DNA from: GMQP-bins7 sp963776565
Lineage (GTDB): Bacteria; Actinomycetota; Thermoleophilia; Gaiellales; Gaiellaceae
DNA length: 64,000 nucleotides
Direction of reading: 5' to 3'
NCBI GenBank assembly: GCA_963776565.1
Contig: CAVZNF010000003.1
Location: 62,001 to 126,000, forward strand
In this document: piece after piece, positions 45,263-54,068 of the stretch
Layout of the letters: every line of letters starts with the position of its first letter
Numbering within the stretch: the stretch's first letter is position 1
Position numbers and translations under genes: made by a program
The notes under the pieces: generated by a model
The model's input: only the letters and a program-made list of their open reading frames with translations
Database searches by the model: none
Told to the model about the DNA's origin: nothing

Positions 45263-46186
45263 CTAGCCGATCGTCGCCCAGGGACGCGGGTCCGGGCAGC
45301 GGTGTCAGCAGCGGCTCGACTTGAGCACGCAGGTGCTCGAATGCGGGCGGGAGGATGAGCGTCTCGCCGAGGTGCTCCGGGATCCTCGTCGAGCGAGAAG
45401 CCCGGGCCGAGAGTCGCGATCTCGAAGAGGACGCCGCTCGGCTCGCGGAAGTAGATCGAGCGGAACCAGAAGCGGTCGATGATCGGCGACGGGCGCATTC
45501 CGGCTGCAGTCACCCTCGCGTGCCACGCCTCGTGCTCCTCGAGCGATGACGACCAAGCGACATGGTGGACGGTGCCGGCGCCACCGAGCCCGCGCTCGGC
45601 TGGCGGCTCGTCGTACATCGTAGAGCCCGCCGCGCGATGGGCCGCGCGCTTCCCAGGCGTCCTCGCCGGCCGAAGTGAATCCGAGTGTCTCCTCGAGCAG
45701 TGCTCTGCTCGCGTCAGGCGAAGTGGCGAATGCATGTACCGCATCGAAGCCCTGCAGTGCATGCTCGGCTGGAACCTCCGGGTGCTCCGCGGTGAGCGGC
45801 GCATCCGCGACCGACGAGACGACGAGCTGGTGACGCAGCCCCTCCGGATCCTCGAACGTGAGCCCGCCGCCGTCGCGCGTCGCGCTCGCCGAGGTGAGTC
45901 GTGCCTCCCAGAAGTCGAGCGCCGCCTCGGAGCCGACGCGCCACTGGACGGTGTGAACCATCCCGGCGCCTGCACGACCGCGCTGAACACCCGGGTACTC
46001 GAAGAACGTGATGTCGCTTCCCGGTGTTCCGTCCTCGTCCGCGTAGAAGAGGTGGTAGACGGTCGGGTCGTCCTGATTGACCGTCTTCTTCACCATCCGC
46101 AGGCCGAGAACGCGCGTGTAGAAGTCGACGTTGCGCGGCGCATCGCCCGTGATGCAGGTCACGTGATGGATGCCGTCGAGCGTCAA
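45263..46186 (-). CDS. ring-cleaving dioxygenase, VOC family (three apparent frameshifts)
   Basis: This is an extradiol-type dioxygenase of the MhqO/LinE-like VOC group, about 307 residues when reconstructed. The first frame gives GIHHVTCITGDAPRNVDFYT, ADEDGTPGSDITFFEYP and HQLVVSSVADAPLTAEHPEV. After a change near 45620 come GAGTVHHVAWSSSLEEHEAW and RFWFRSIYFREPSGVLFEIA. After further changes near 45390 and 45297 the end reads HLGETLILPPAFEHLRAQVE and DPRPWATIG with TAG at 45263-45265. Three breaks in one gene could mean sequencing errors or true decay. All metal-ligand segments (HHV, HHVAWS, FEIA) survive. The start is a TTG with TAGGGT 9 nt upstream. Confidence 0.72.
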
Positions 46187-46321
46187 CTCTTCCAGACCCT
46201 AACTTGACAGGACTAAGCTAGCGCCGATGTTGTCGAGCGACGCGGCTGCGAAGCGGCCGCCTTCAGGGATCTCGCGGTCGGAGATCCGCGCTCGCGGATC
46301 TGCGACCTTGCGGAAATCACC
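46187..46321. promoter_or_regulatory. divergent intergenic region, dioxygenase / glycosyltransferase
   Basis: This 135-bp gap contains CTTGACAGGACTAAGC around 46203-46218, with a possible minus-strand TAGGGT (46196-46201) for the dioxygenase. A dyad GGAGATCCGCGC / GCGCGGATCTGC-like GC-rich stretch lies near 46278-46305. No open reading frame in it was judged real. Confidence 0.35.
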
Positions 46322-47467
46322 GTGAAGATCGGGATCGTCGTCCCGTTCTCGTGGTCGTTCTGGGGTGCGGTCGTCGAGCATGCGGAGCTCCAGGCGGCGG
46401 CGCTCGAGGATCTCGGTCACGACGTACGCCTGGTGATGGGGAACGATCCGCCGGGCCAGTTCACTCGGGTCCTGCATCCTCGAGTTGGGCGTCACGGCAA
46501 CCCGCCGCCGAACGTGATCCCCGTTGGGCGCTCCGTCATCGTCCCCGCGAACGGCTCGCTCCCGAACATCGTGCTCTCACCGCGCTCCTTCTTCCGCATC
46601 ACGCGCGCGCTCGAGCGAGAGCGCTTCGATGTGATCCACCTGCACGAGCCGATGACGCCGACGATCTGCCTGACGGCGCTCATCCGCGCGCGCTGTCCGA
46701 TCGTCGCGACGTTCCACGCATCCGGCGATCTCGGATGGATGAAGTACTGTGGCCCGCTCTGGGGCTTCATGAGCGACCGCATCGACCACCGCATTGCCGT
46801 GTCGGAGCGCGCACGCGAGTCCCAGAACCGATGGCTGCCAGGTGAGTACGAGGTGATTCCGAACGGGGTGCTCGTGCCGGAATCGGCGCCTGCAAGCGAC
46901 CGCGAGCAACGCATCGTCTTCGCCGGCCGCCAGGAGCCGCGCAAGGGCCTCCAGGTGCTCCTCCGGGCGTGGCCAGGAATCCGTGAGCGCACCGGGCTCC
47001 GCCTCACGATCGCGGGCGCGGATCCGCTCGCCGTGCGGCTTCTGCTCACACGCCTCCGTGTCTCCGACGAAGGGCTCGACGTCGTCGGCTTCCTCACCCA
47101 GGACGAGCTCACGGAAACACTGCTGCGCTCGAAGGCGCTCGTGGCCCCGTCGATCGGCCAGGAGAGCTTCGGGATGGTGCTGACGCGCGCGTTCGCGTGC
47201 GCGCTGCCGGCCGTGGCATCCGACATCCCTGGATATCGCGAGGTGCTGACGCCCGATGCGGCAGTCGCGGTCGCGCCTAACGACCCGGCGGCGCTCGCGG
47301 ATGCTGTGTGCGATCTCGTCGGGGACGAGGCACGGCGGGAGCGGATGGGCGAGGCCGCGCGCGCGCTCGCCGTCGAGAACTACTCGTGGCCGACGATCGC
47401 GCGGCGCCTGGAGCGCGTGTACGCGAGCGTGACAGGAATCGGCCTCGAGGAGGCTCGAGCGGCATGA
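46322..47467 (+). CDS. glycosyltransferase family 4 (PimA-like)
   Basis: This is a GT-B glycosyltransferase of 381 residues. The N-terminus MKIGIVVPFSWSFWGAVVEH and the loop VVEHAELQAAALEDLGHDVR match the phosphatidylinositol mannosyltransferase PimA type. FDVIHLHEPMTPTICLTALI, RIAVSERARES, YEVIPNGVLVPE and the donor-binding APSIGQESFGMVLTRAFA with conserved glutamates follow. The frame is intact. The next gene overlaps by 4 nt (ATGA) and encodes a flippase-like membrane protein, so a mannolipid or similar cell-envelope glycolipid pathway is likely. Confidence 0.85.
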   Translation: MKIGIVVPFSWSFWGAVVEHAELQAAALEDLGHDVRLVMGNDPPGQFTRVLHPRVGRHGNPPPNVIPVGRSVIVPANGSLPNIVLSPRSFFRITRALERERFDVIHLHEPMTPTICLTALIRARCPIVATFHASGDLGWMKYCGPLWGFMSDRIDHRIAVSERARESQNRWLPGEYEVIPNGVLVPESAPASDREQRIVFAGRQEPRKGLQVLLRAWPGIRERTGLRLTIAGADPLAVRLLLTRLRVSDEGLDVVGFLTQDELTETLLRSKALVAPSIGQESFGMVLTRAFACALPAVASDIPGYREVLTPDAAVAVAPNDPAALADAVCDLVGDEARRERMGEAARALAVENYSWPTIARRLERVYASVTGIGLEEARAA

Positions 47468-48571
47468 GCCCCCTTCGTCGCGTGTGGACGTCGGGTTGGA
47501 CGCAGGTCGTCGTCGCGCTCGTCGCGCTCGTCCTCGCGTTCGTCGCGATCTGGTGGCGCGGGCCGGATTGGGGGAGCGTGCTCGAAGCGTTCCGACTGGT
47601 CATCTGGAGCTGGATCGTCCTCGCGTTTCTCCTCAATGTCGTCTCGACGCTCTTCCGGGCGCTGTCGTGGCGGCTGACCATCCGGCAGGCGCTGCCGGAC
47701 GAGCACCAGCCCCGGCTGGATCACGTTCTGTCGGCGTTCGGCGTCGGTTTGCTCGCGAACGCGGTCGTCCCTGGGAGGCTCGGAGAGCTCGCTCGCGTGG
47801 CGACTCTGCGACGGCATCTCCCCGACGCGCCGCCGGGCACGAGCGCCACTCTCATCGGGACGGTCTTCGCCCATCGGCTCTTCGATCTCGTCCCCGCGAC
47901 GATCCTCGTCGTCTGGGTGCTGCTCACCGCGGAGGTGCCCCACTGGGCCGTCGTCTCGTTCGGGATCGCCGCCTTGGTCGGGTTCGCGCTCTTCACGGTG
48001 GCCTGGCTCGGCGCGAAGCGAAACCAGCGGCCGGTCATGAGCGAGGGCATGGGGTCGATCCGGCAGCTCGTCGTCATGGGGCGGCAGGGGCTCGCCGTGC
48101 TCAAGGAGCCCGTGCCGCTCGCAGGTGCCATTCTCCTGCAGTGCTGCGGCTGGCTCATGCAGCTGCTCGCCGTGTACGTGGCGATGCAGGCGTTCAACAT
48201 CGATGCGCCGCTGCCCGCGGCCGGCCTCGTCCTCGTGCTGATGAACATCGCGACGATCGTGCCGCTCTGGCCCGGCAACGTCGGGCTCGTCCAGGCTGCC
48301 GTTGCGCTGCCGCTCCGCAACTACGGCGTTCCGGTCCGCGGTCGGATTCGCGTACGGCATCGTGCTGCAGGCGATCGAGATGGCATGCGGGATCAGCCTC
48401 GGCCTCATCGCCATCGCGCGCGAGGGGATCTCCTTCGCGGTGCTCCGGCGCATGGAGGACGAGGAGCAGTCCGCCGAGAACGCGCTCGAGGAGGTTCACG
48501 AGATGATCGAGGACATCGAGCACGAGACCGAGCCCGAGGCCGCCCGTGAGGGCGCTGCTGTGTCCCGCTAG
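47464..48571 (+). CDS. lysylphosphatidylglycerol synthase TM-region/flippase-like membrane protein (one frameshift)
   Basis: This is a protein of about 368 residues with seven or eight membrane helices and a charged C-terminal tail. Family landmarks are LFRALSWRLTIRQALPDEHQ, AFGVGLLANAVVPGRLGELA, FAHRLFDLVPATILVVWV and VPLWPGNVGLVQAAVALPLR. The frame changes near 48340, continuing VGFAYGIVLQAIEMACGISL, then an acidic tail (EEVHEMIEDIEHETEPEA). Proteins of this UPF0104/LPG_synthase_TM group assist glycolipid or lipid-linked sugar translocation. It is coupled to the upstream glycosyltransferase and overlaps glycerate kinase by 26 nt. Confidence 0.82.
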
Positions 48572-49474
48572 CCTCAAGGGCGTCCTCACGGCGCGGGATG
48601 CCGCCGCGGCGCTCGCGCGAGGAGCTCGCAGCGCAGGTGCCGATGCCGTCGAGCTGCCGATCGCCGACGGCGGCGAAGGGACCGCCGAAGCGCTCCACGC
48701 GGCGCTCGGCGGGGAGTGGCGCGAGGCGATCGTCTCCGACCCGCTCGGGCGGCCGAGTCTCGGCGAAGTGGCTTCTCCTGCCGGATGGTCGGGCCGTCGT
48801 GGAGGCGGCCGCGGCGATCGGCCTTCCGCTCCTCGCCGACGGCGAGCGCGATCCGCTCGTCGCTTCGAGCCGCGGTCTGGGAGAGCTCGTGCTCGCGGCT
48901 CTGCTCGAGCAGCCGCGGGCGCTTCTCGTCGGTCTCGGTGGAAGCGCGACCGTTGACGGAGGTGCCGGCCTGCGGGAGGTCCTGCGCGAGCTCTCGATTT
49001 CGACGACCGTGCTCTGCGACGTGACGACGACGCTCGCGGACGCGGCTCGCGTGTTCGGTCCGCAGAAGGGCGCCACGGACGAGGGCGTTGCGATTCTCGA
49101 GCGCCGGCTCGCCGGAATGGACGAGCTTCTGCCTTTCGCCGGGCTTCCGGGCGCCGGTGCCGCCGGAGGTCTCGGTGCCGCGCTTGCTGCCCTCGGGGCC
49201 GAGCTCGTGCCGGGCGCGCCGGCCGATTCTCGACCTCGTCGGCTTCGACGAGCACCTGCGCGAGTGCGAGATCGCGATCACGGGCGAGGGTCAGGTCGAT
49301 GCGACGACGGCCCAAGGAAAGGCCCCGGGAGTCGTCGCGGCGCGTTGCGTGGCGAGCGGTGTTCGCTGCGTCGTCTTCGGAGGCCGCGTCGTCGAAGCGA
49401 TCGACGGTGCGGAGACCGTCAGCCTCTCAGGGGACCCGGCGAGGGCCGTGGAGAACCTCGAAGAGCTCGGCTAG
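48546..49474 (+). CDS. glxK: glycerate 2-kinase (GlxK/GarK family, two frameshifts)
   Basis: This is a glycerate kinase of about 309 residues. The first frame has LLCPASLKGVLTARDAAAAL and ELPIADGGEGTAEALHAALG. After a change near 48770 come DGRAVVEAAAAIGLPLLADG, LLVGLGGSATVDGGAGLREV and ARVFGPQKGATDEGVAILE. After a change near 49222 come DLVGFDEHLRECEIAITGEG and QVDATTAQGKAPGVVAARC. The motifs PIADGGEGT, GLGGSATVDGG and GPQKGA are diagnostic. The enzyme phosphorylates glycerate at C2. GTG 48546 overlaps the flippase gene. Confidence 0.85.
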
Positions 49475-49485
49475 GCGCCTGGTCG

Positions 49486-49905
49486 CTAGCGGCTAGCGAC
49501 GACTTCAGCCGCAGCGAGCCGATCGGCCATCGACTCGAGCATCTTCCAGGCGACCTGCGGGCGCGCCTCGACGAACGGCCGGAACACGAAGACCGGCAGT
49601 CCGTAGGCAGTGACGTCGCTGACGGCCGTGACCGTCGCGGTGCGCGGACGGCGATCGATGAGTGCGATCTCGCCGAAGGCGGCGCCCGGCCCGATCGTCG
49701 CCACGGGCTCGCCGTGAACGTCGATGGAGAGCTCGCCGCTCTCGACCACGAAGAACATCAGTCCGCCCTCTCCCTCGAGCGCCAACTTGTCGCCTGCCGC
49801 GAAGCGGCGCTCGTTGAACTCGTCCGCGAGGCTCTCGAGATCTCGCTCGTCGAGGTCGGAGAACAGCCTGACGTTGCGAAGGAGCGCTGGGGTCGGCTTC
49901 GCCAT
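49486..49905 (-). CDS. cyclic nucleotide-binding domain protein
   Basis: This is a stand-alone cNMP-binding domain of 139 residues with no DNA-binding or output domain. LFSDLDERDLESLADEFNER precedes the beta barrel. The phosphate-binding cassette is GPGAAFGEIALIDRRPRTAT, with the FGEIAL...R-T-A-T pattern required for cAMP binding. The last part is a helix (VFRPFVEARPQVAWKMLESM). TAGAAA stands 7 nt before the ATG. A class III cyclase lies at 60.6 kb in the same window, so cAMP signalling is plausible. What this domain controls is unknown. Confidence 0.85.
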   Translation of the reverse strand: MAKPTPALLRNVRLFSDLDERDLESLADEFNERRFAAGDKLALEGEGGLMFFVVESGELSIDVHGEPVATIGPGAAFGEIALIDRRPRTATVTAVSDVTAYGLPVFVFRPFVEARPQVAWKMLESMADRLAAAEVVASR

Positions 49906-49938
49906 GGGGCGATTTCTACACGAACCGCCTACCTCGTG

Positions 49939-50139
49939 TCACGTGCCGGGGTCCGTCGGTGCGAGCTCCTCGATCCGTAGCTCGGCGCCCTGAAGCCGCT
50001 GGACGCACGTTCGGTAGAGCTCTTCGCCGCGCCGGAAGAGCGCGATCGCGTCGTCCACGGGCACATCGCCTCGCTCCAGACGGGTCACGATCTCCTCGAG
50101 CTCGCGTTGCAGGTCCTCGAACGAACGCTCCTCGCTCAC
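49939..50139 (-). CDS. xseB: exodeoxyribonuclease VII small subunit
   Basis: This is a 66-residue XseB protein: FEDLQRELEEIVTRLERGDV, then PVDDAIALFRRGEELYRTC. It forms the helical arm that binds the XseA C-terminus. The start GTG 50139 overlaps the xseA stop (GTGA). In the raw frame it appears fused to XseA only because of the frameshift upstream. Confidence 0.92.
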   Translation of the reverse strand: MSEERSFEDLQRELEEIVTRLERGDVPVDDAIALFRRGEELYRTCVQRLQGAELRIEELAPTDPGT

Positions 50140-51294
50140 GGTCGAACCTCGTCGACTCGTGCCCCGAGCGAGCCCGACGCGAGCTGGATGTCGACGCGGT
50201 CTCCCGCGGCGACGTCGGTTGCGGCGCGCAGCGCATTCGAGCCCGTGCGCACGATCGCGTAGCCGCGATTCAAGGTCGCGAGCGGCGAGAGCGCCTGGAG
50301 CCTCGCGCCCGTGTGATCGAGTGCGGAGCGCCGTCGCTCGAGCAGCAGTCGTGGAGCCCTGCGCAGGCGCTCGCCCTGCCGCTCGAGCGCGTTGCGCCGG
50401 CGGTCGAGGTGCGCTCGTGCGGCGAGATCGAGCCTGTCGCCTTGTCGCGGCCAGGGCGAACTCGAGCTCGGCCAAGCTCGGCACGACGAGCGCTCCGGCA
50501 GCCGTCGGCGTCGCTGCGCGAGCGTCAGCCGCGAGGTCGCAAAGCGGCGCGTCCTGCTCGTGGCCGACGGCCGAGACGACAGGAACGCGGGAGGCTGCGA
50601 CCGCGCGGACGACGGATTCGTCGCTGAACGGAAGGAGATCTTCGAAGCTTCCCCCGCCGCGCGCCAGCACGAGCACGTCCACATCGGGATGGCTCGTCAG
50701 CGCCGCAATCGCCGAGACGATCGCCGCCGCTGCGCCCTTGCCCTGCAATCGCGTCTCGCAGATCACGACCTTCGCCGCCGGAAAGCGCGCGCCGATCGTC
50801 GCGACGAGATCGCCGCGCGCAGCTGCGTCGGCACCGGTGAGGATCCCCACCGCGCGGGGCACACGGGGAAGGCGGCGCTTTCGCTCCGCGGCGAAGAGGC
50901 CTTCCGCGGCCAGCTTGCGCTTCAGCTGTTCGAGCGCAAGCAGGTGACCGCCGAGACCGATGCGCTCGATCGTCGTCGCGCGGAAGCCGAGCTCCGCCTT
51001 CTGCTCGTACAGCTCCGCGCGGCCGGCGACGTGCACCGACTCGCCCTCTTCGAGGTCGAGGTCGAGACGGTCGAACGTGCGCCGAGCGATCGTCGCGCCG
51101 AGCGTCGCTCCGGTCGTGGGGTCCTTCAGCGTGAGAAAGACGTTGGCCCAGGCGTCGTTCCGCCGTAGCTCCGTCACCTCACCTTCGACCCACAATGTCG
51201 GTAGGCGACCCAGGTGCAGGCCGATGCCGCGGTTGAACGCCGAGACCGTGAAGACCTTCCGGTCGCCGTAGACGAGGTGCTCGACCTTCGGCAC
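50136..51294 (-). CDS. xseA: exodeoxyribonuclease VII large subunit (one frameshift)
   Basis: This is the large subunit of the single-strand-specific nuclease, about 385 residues. The N-terminal OB fold is AFNRGIGLHLGRLPTLWVEG, EVTELRRN and VFLTLKDPTTGATLGATIAR. The catalytic domain has RVPRAVGILTGADAAARGDL, LVLARGGGSFEDLLPFSDES and VPVVSAVGHEQDAPLCDLAA. After a frame change near 50445, the coiled C-terminus continues RLDLAARAHLDRRRNALERQ and ends with LNRGYAIVRTGSNALRAATD. The conserved GHEQD and GGGS segments support the call. Coupled to xseB. Confidence 0.9.
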
Positions 51295-51315
51295 GCCCCG
51301 GAGGTTACTGCGGTG

Positions 51316-51519
51316 TTAGAGCAGGATCTCGGTGGCGGTCACGGGGTCGCAGCCGCGCGTTAGGAGCTGGACGGCGTCGTGGAGATCGACCTCGCTCGCG
51401 GCGATCCGCTCGGCGAGATGCACGGGATACCCGGATTCGAGGAGGATGTGCAGCCGCCAGCTTTCGACCTTCGCGGGCTCGTTCTCGTGCCAGAGAGGAG
51501 TCTCGGTCGTCTCGGCCAT
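51316..51519 (-). CDS. small conserved-type protein, 67 residues
   Basis: This is a short acidic protein, MAETTETPLWHENEPAKVES at the start, then WRLHILLESGYPVHLAERIA, ASEVDLHDAVQLLTRG and a hydrophobic end (CDPVTATEILL). The pattern HILLESGYPVHLAERIAASE looks like a small three-helix domain. I have seen similar short proteins in actinobacteria but cannot name a family. It lies 21 nt downstream of the divergent-side xseA start region and 3' of the coiled-coil gene on the same strand. Confidence 0.6.
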   Translation of the reverse strand: MAETTETPLWHENEPAKVESWRLHILLESGYPVHLAERIAASEVDLHDAVQLLTRGCDPVTATEILL

Positions 51520-51579
51520 GCGCGAGGGTTTCGCGGTCGTCGCGAAATTCCCTGCTCATGCGCGCGGACGAACCCTAAG

Positions 51580-51598
51580 GCGGCTGCTGCGCAGCCGC
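51580..51598. terminator. GC hairpin between the coiled-coil gene and the 67-residue gene
   Basis: GCGGCTGC (51580-51587) and GCAGCCGC (51591-51598) form a perfect 8-bp stem with a TGC loop. No T-tract follows on the minus strand, so this is at most a weak or factor-assisted terminator for the coiled-coil gene, or an attenuating structure for the small gene downstream. Confidence 0.3.
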
Positions 51599-51620
51599 AG
51601 CGGTGGTCCGCCATCGTCGC

Positions 51621-52631
51621 TTAGTCCCGCGACGCGTGCGACGGGTCTTGTTGCCGGGCGAGCTCGACGATTCGCAAATCGAGTTGCTTCGAGGCGGCAC
51701 TCACAGCTTGCTGGAGCTCGGCGGCGATGAGCCCGTCAGCACGGCGTAGGAACGACTCGGCGATGCGGTCGAGCTCCTCGCGCAGGCGATCGGCGGCCTC
51801 CTCGCGGATCGCGCGCATGCGGTTCTCGAACTCCATCCCGCCCGCCTCGCTGCGCGCATCGATCTCGCGCGTCATCGCCCGTTCGAGCTGCTCGATCTGC
51901 CGACGCTCCACTTCGGCGAACGCGAGCTCGATACGCGTACGCGCTTCGCTCTCCGCGCGGTCGACCTGCTCGGTGACCGCGTGCTCGTGCTGGCGGAGGC
52001 GCTCGTTCACCTCGTCGATCGTCCGCCGCCTGTCGTCCGCCTGCACCTGGAGCTCCTCGAGCGCGCCAGCAAGAGCATCCCGTGTGCTCGTCTCGAGCTC
52101 CTCGCGAAGCCGTAGTGCGGCCCCGCGCTGCTCGTCGATCGCCGCGTCGAGCTCGTCCGCTTCCGCCACCCCCTTGGCCTCGACGTCTCCGATGCGTTGG
52201 CGCATGCGCTGCTCGAGCGTGGAGACCGCGCCCTGGAGGGCGTTCTGGGCTCGCTCGAGGTCCGACTCCCAGGCCCGCAGCCGCTCCTCGACCCGCTGCT
52301 CCACCGCCGCGACGAGCTCGGCCATGCGCTCGGAGAGCTCCCGCTCGCGGACGGCGAGCTCACCGCGGCGCTGGTCGGAGAGCCGGCGCTCCTCCGAGAC
52401 GTACGCCGAGAGCGAGTCGGCTTGAGCGCGCGCGATCGACACGCGAAGCTGCTCGGCCTGCGTCGCGGATTCCTCCTCTGCCGCGGCGCGAACCGCGCGA
52501 CGCGCCTCGGTGACGAGCTGCTCGGTGCGTGCCGCGCGAGCGCGCGACCGCTTGAGGCCCAGGAAGAGCACGGCGCACAGGAAAACTGCTGCGATGAGCG
52601 CTGCGAGCAGGATCCACGCCAGGGTCGTCAC
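51621..52631 (-). CDS. membrane-anchored coiled-coil protein
   Basis: This is a protein of 336 residues. One N-terminal membrane helix (LAWILLAALIAAVFLCAVLF) is followed by almost 300 residues of heptad-rich sequence, for example LAVRERELSERMAELVAAVE, QRVEERLRAWESDLERAQNA and EVNERLRQHEHAVTEQVDRA. No enzymatic motif is visible. The architecture recalls RmuC-like or EzrA-like scaffolds, but the nuclease-like RmuC domain is absent. Function unknown. A structural or cell-envelope role is conceivable from the topology alone. Confidence 0.7.
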   Translation of the reverse strand: MTTLAWILLAALIAAVFLCAVLFLGLKRSRARAARTEQLVTEARRAVRAAAEEESATQAEQLRVSIARAQADSLSAYVSEERRLSDQRRGELAVRERELSERMAELVAAVEQRVEERLRAWESDLERAQNALQGAVSTLEQRMRQRIGDVEAKGVAEADELDAAIDEQRGAALRLREELETSTRDALAGALEELQVQADDRRRTIDEVNERLRQHEHAVTEQVDRAESEARTRIELAFAEVERRQIEQLERAMTREIDARSEAGGMEFENRMRAIREEAADRLREELDRIAESFLRRADGLIAAELQQAVSAASKQLDLRIVELARQQDPSHASRD

Positions 52632-52640
52632 GCCGAGACT

Positions 52641-53372
52641 CTAGATTCGAAATGCGACGAGAGCCGCCGCGAGCACCACGGACGCAGCCGCGAGGAGCCG
52701 CAGCCCGCGTTCCTCCGCCGCGATGAGGGAGTCGGCGTCGAGGCGCTCGCGCGAACCGTCCTCGAGCTCGAGCTCCCCGTCGACGCCCGCGACGCGGCGG
52801 CGGACGAAGCGCACGTGGTTCGAGAGCGCGCGCTGCGCGAGCGAGAGGAGAACGGCGAACGCAGCCGCGAGCAGTGCTGCGACGCTCAGGTCTCCGGCGA
52901 CCGCTGCATATCCACAGACGACGGGAAACCCACCCCACGCGAGACCGAACCAGAGGTCCGAGTGGAACCGTCCCTCGAGGAGCTCGAGGTTGTATGCGAG
53001 AACGAGAAAGACGCCGACCGGGACGAGCAGGGCGATCCACGGCTCGAAGGCGATCGCGCCCGCCACGCCGATCGCGCACGCTGCGCCGATCGAGATCGCG
53101 GCCAGGACGACGAGCACGGTGCTCGGAATCCCGGTGCGGAGCGGGCGTCCGCGCAGCTCGTCGAGCGCGTGGGCGCCGATCCCGACCGCGAGTCCAAAAG
53201 CCGCCACTGCTGCGCCGAGGCGTCCCCAGACGATCGCGGGCGCCAGGCAGCCTCCGATGACGACGTACGAGAGATGCCACGCGGTGTACGGCAGGTGCAG
53301 GAGCGTCACGTAGTCGCGCCAGCCTCCGGTGTCGAGCGCGTACCACGACGGTCTCGCCGACGGCGCGCTCAC
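52641..53372 (-). CDS. polytopic membrane protein, UbiA-like pattern
   Basis: This is a 243-residue protein with seven or eight membrane helices. It starts VSAPSARPSWYALDTGGWRD, then YVTLLHLPYTAWHLSYVVIG. GIGAHALDELRGRPLRTGIP resembles the first aspartate loop and RP-x-x-GI end of UbiA prenyltransferases, although only one Asp is kept. NLELLEGRFHSDLWFGLAWG is in the place of the second loop. Neither loop has the complete DxxxD motif, so it may be a degenerate or distant UbiA homologue. The start GTG 53372 overlaps the stop of the UbiE-like methyltransferase (GTGA), a partner expected for a prenylated quinone pathway. Confidence 0.55.
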   Translation of the reverse strand: MSAPSARPSWYALDTGGWRDYVTLLHLPYTAWHLSYVVIGGCLAPAIVWGRLGAAVAAFGLAVGIGAHALDELRGRPLRTGIPSTVLVVLAAISIGAACAIGVAGAIAFEPWIALLVPVGVFLVLAYNLELLEGRFHSDLWFGLAWGGFPVVCGYAAVAGDLSVAALLAAAFAVLLSLAQRALSNHVRFVRRRVAGVDGELELEDGSRERLDADSLIAAEERGLRLLAAASVVLAAALVAFRI

Positions 53373-54049
53373 AGCTTCCGGCCCCACATGACGACTCCGC
53401 CGCCGAGGCTGAGCCGTCGTGCCTCGACGTCTCGGATTCCCGCTGCGCTCCAGAGCTCGAGCTGGCGCTCGAGCGGATACCGCTCCCAGTACGAGCGGAT
53501 CGACCCTCCGAGGAAGTCTCCGACCTCGCTCCAGCCGTGTCGCAGCGCGCGTCCCGCGAGCGGGAGACCGGCCCGGACGTAGAGCTCCCACGCAGGGCGC
53601 GCGAGCCCGGCCGGCACACCGAACTCGAGCGACGCCACGATGCCGCCCGGCCGCACGACTCGCGCGAGCTCCGCGAGCGTCGCCCCCGGCTCGTCGACGT
53701 AGCGCAGGAGATACGTGAAGGTCAGGTGGTCGAACGCCTGGTCCGGAAACGGGAGCTCCTCGGCAGACGCTTCGACGAGCTCGACTCGCTCGCCGAACCG
53801 CTCTCGCGCCCGCGCGAGCATGCCTCTGCTCTGATCCACGCCCGTGACCCGGAACCCTCGGCGCACGAGCTCGGCCGCGACGAGGCCGGTTCCGGTCGCG
53901 ACATCGAGCACGTGACCGCCGTCACGGGGAAGCCGCGAGACCAGAAAGCGGCGCCAGCGTGGGTCCTGTCCGAAGGACAGCGTCGCGCCGACGCGGTCGT
54001 ACGACTCGCCGAGAGGAGCGAACAGCTCTTTGGCGTCGACCGAAGGCAC
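53369..54049 (-). CDS. UbiE/MenG-like SAM-dependent methyltransferase
   Basis: This is a 226-residue class I methyltransferase of the UbiE type. LFAPLGESYDRVGATLSFGQ followed by DPRWRRFLVSRL is the family start, HVLDVATGTGLVAAELVRRG is SAM motif I, VTGVDQSRGMLARARERFGE motif II and LARVVRPGGIVASLEFGVPA motif III. UbiE/MenG proteins methylate the quinone ring of demethylmenaquinone. The strict UbiE signature is only partly kept, so another small-molecule substrate is possible. GTG 54049 was chosen as it starts right at the conserved region. The gene after it encodes a UbiA-like membrane protein. Confidence 0.8.
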   Translation of the reverse strand: MPSVDAKELFAPLGESYDRVGATLSFGQDPRWRRFLVSRLPRDGGHVLDVATGTGLVAAELVRRGFRVTGVDQSRGMLARARERFGERVELVEASAEELPFPDQAFDHLTFTYLLRYVDEPGATLAELARVVRPGGIVASLEFGVPAGLARPAWELYVRAGLPLAGRALRHGWSEVGDFLGGSIRSYWERYPLERQLELWSAAGIRDVEARRLSLGGGVVMWGRKL

Positions 54050-54068
54050 GGCGCCTATTGTGGGCGAC

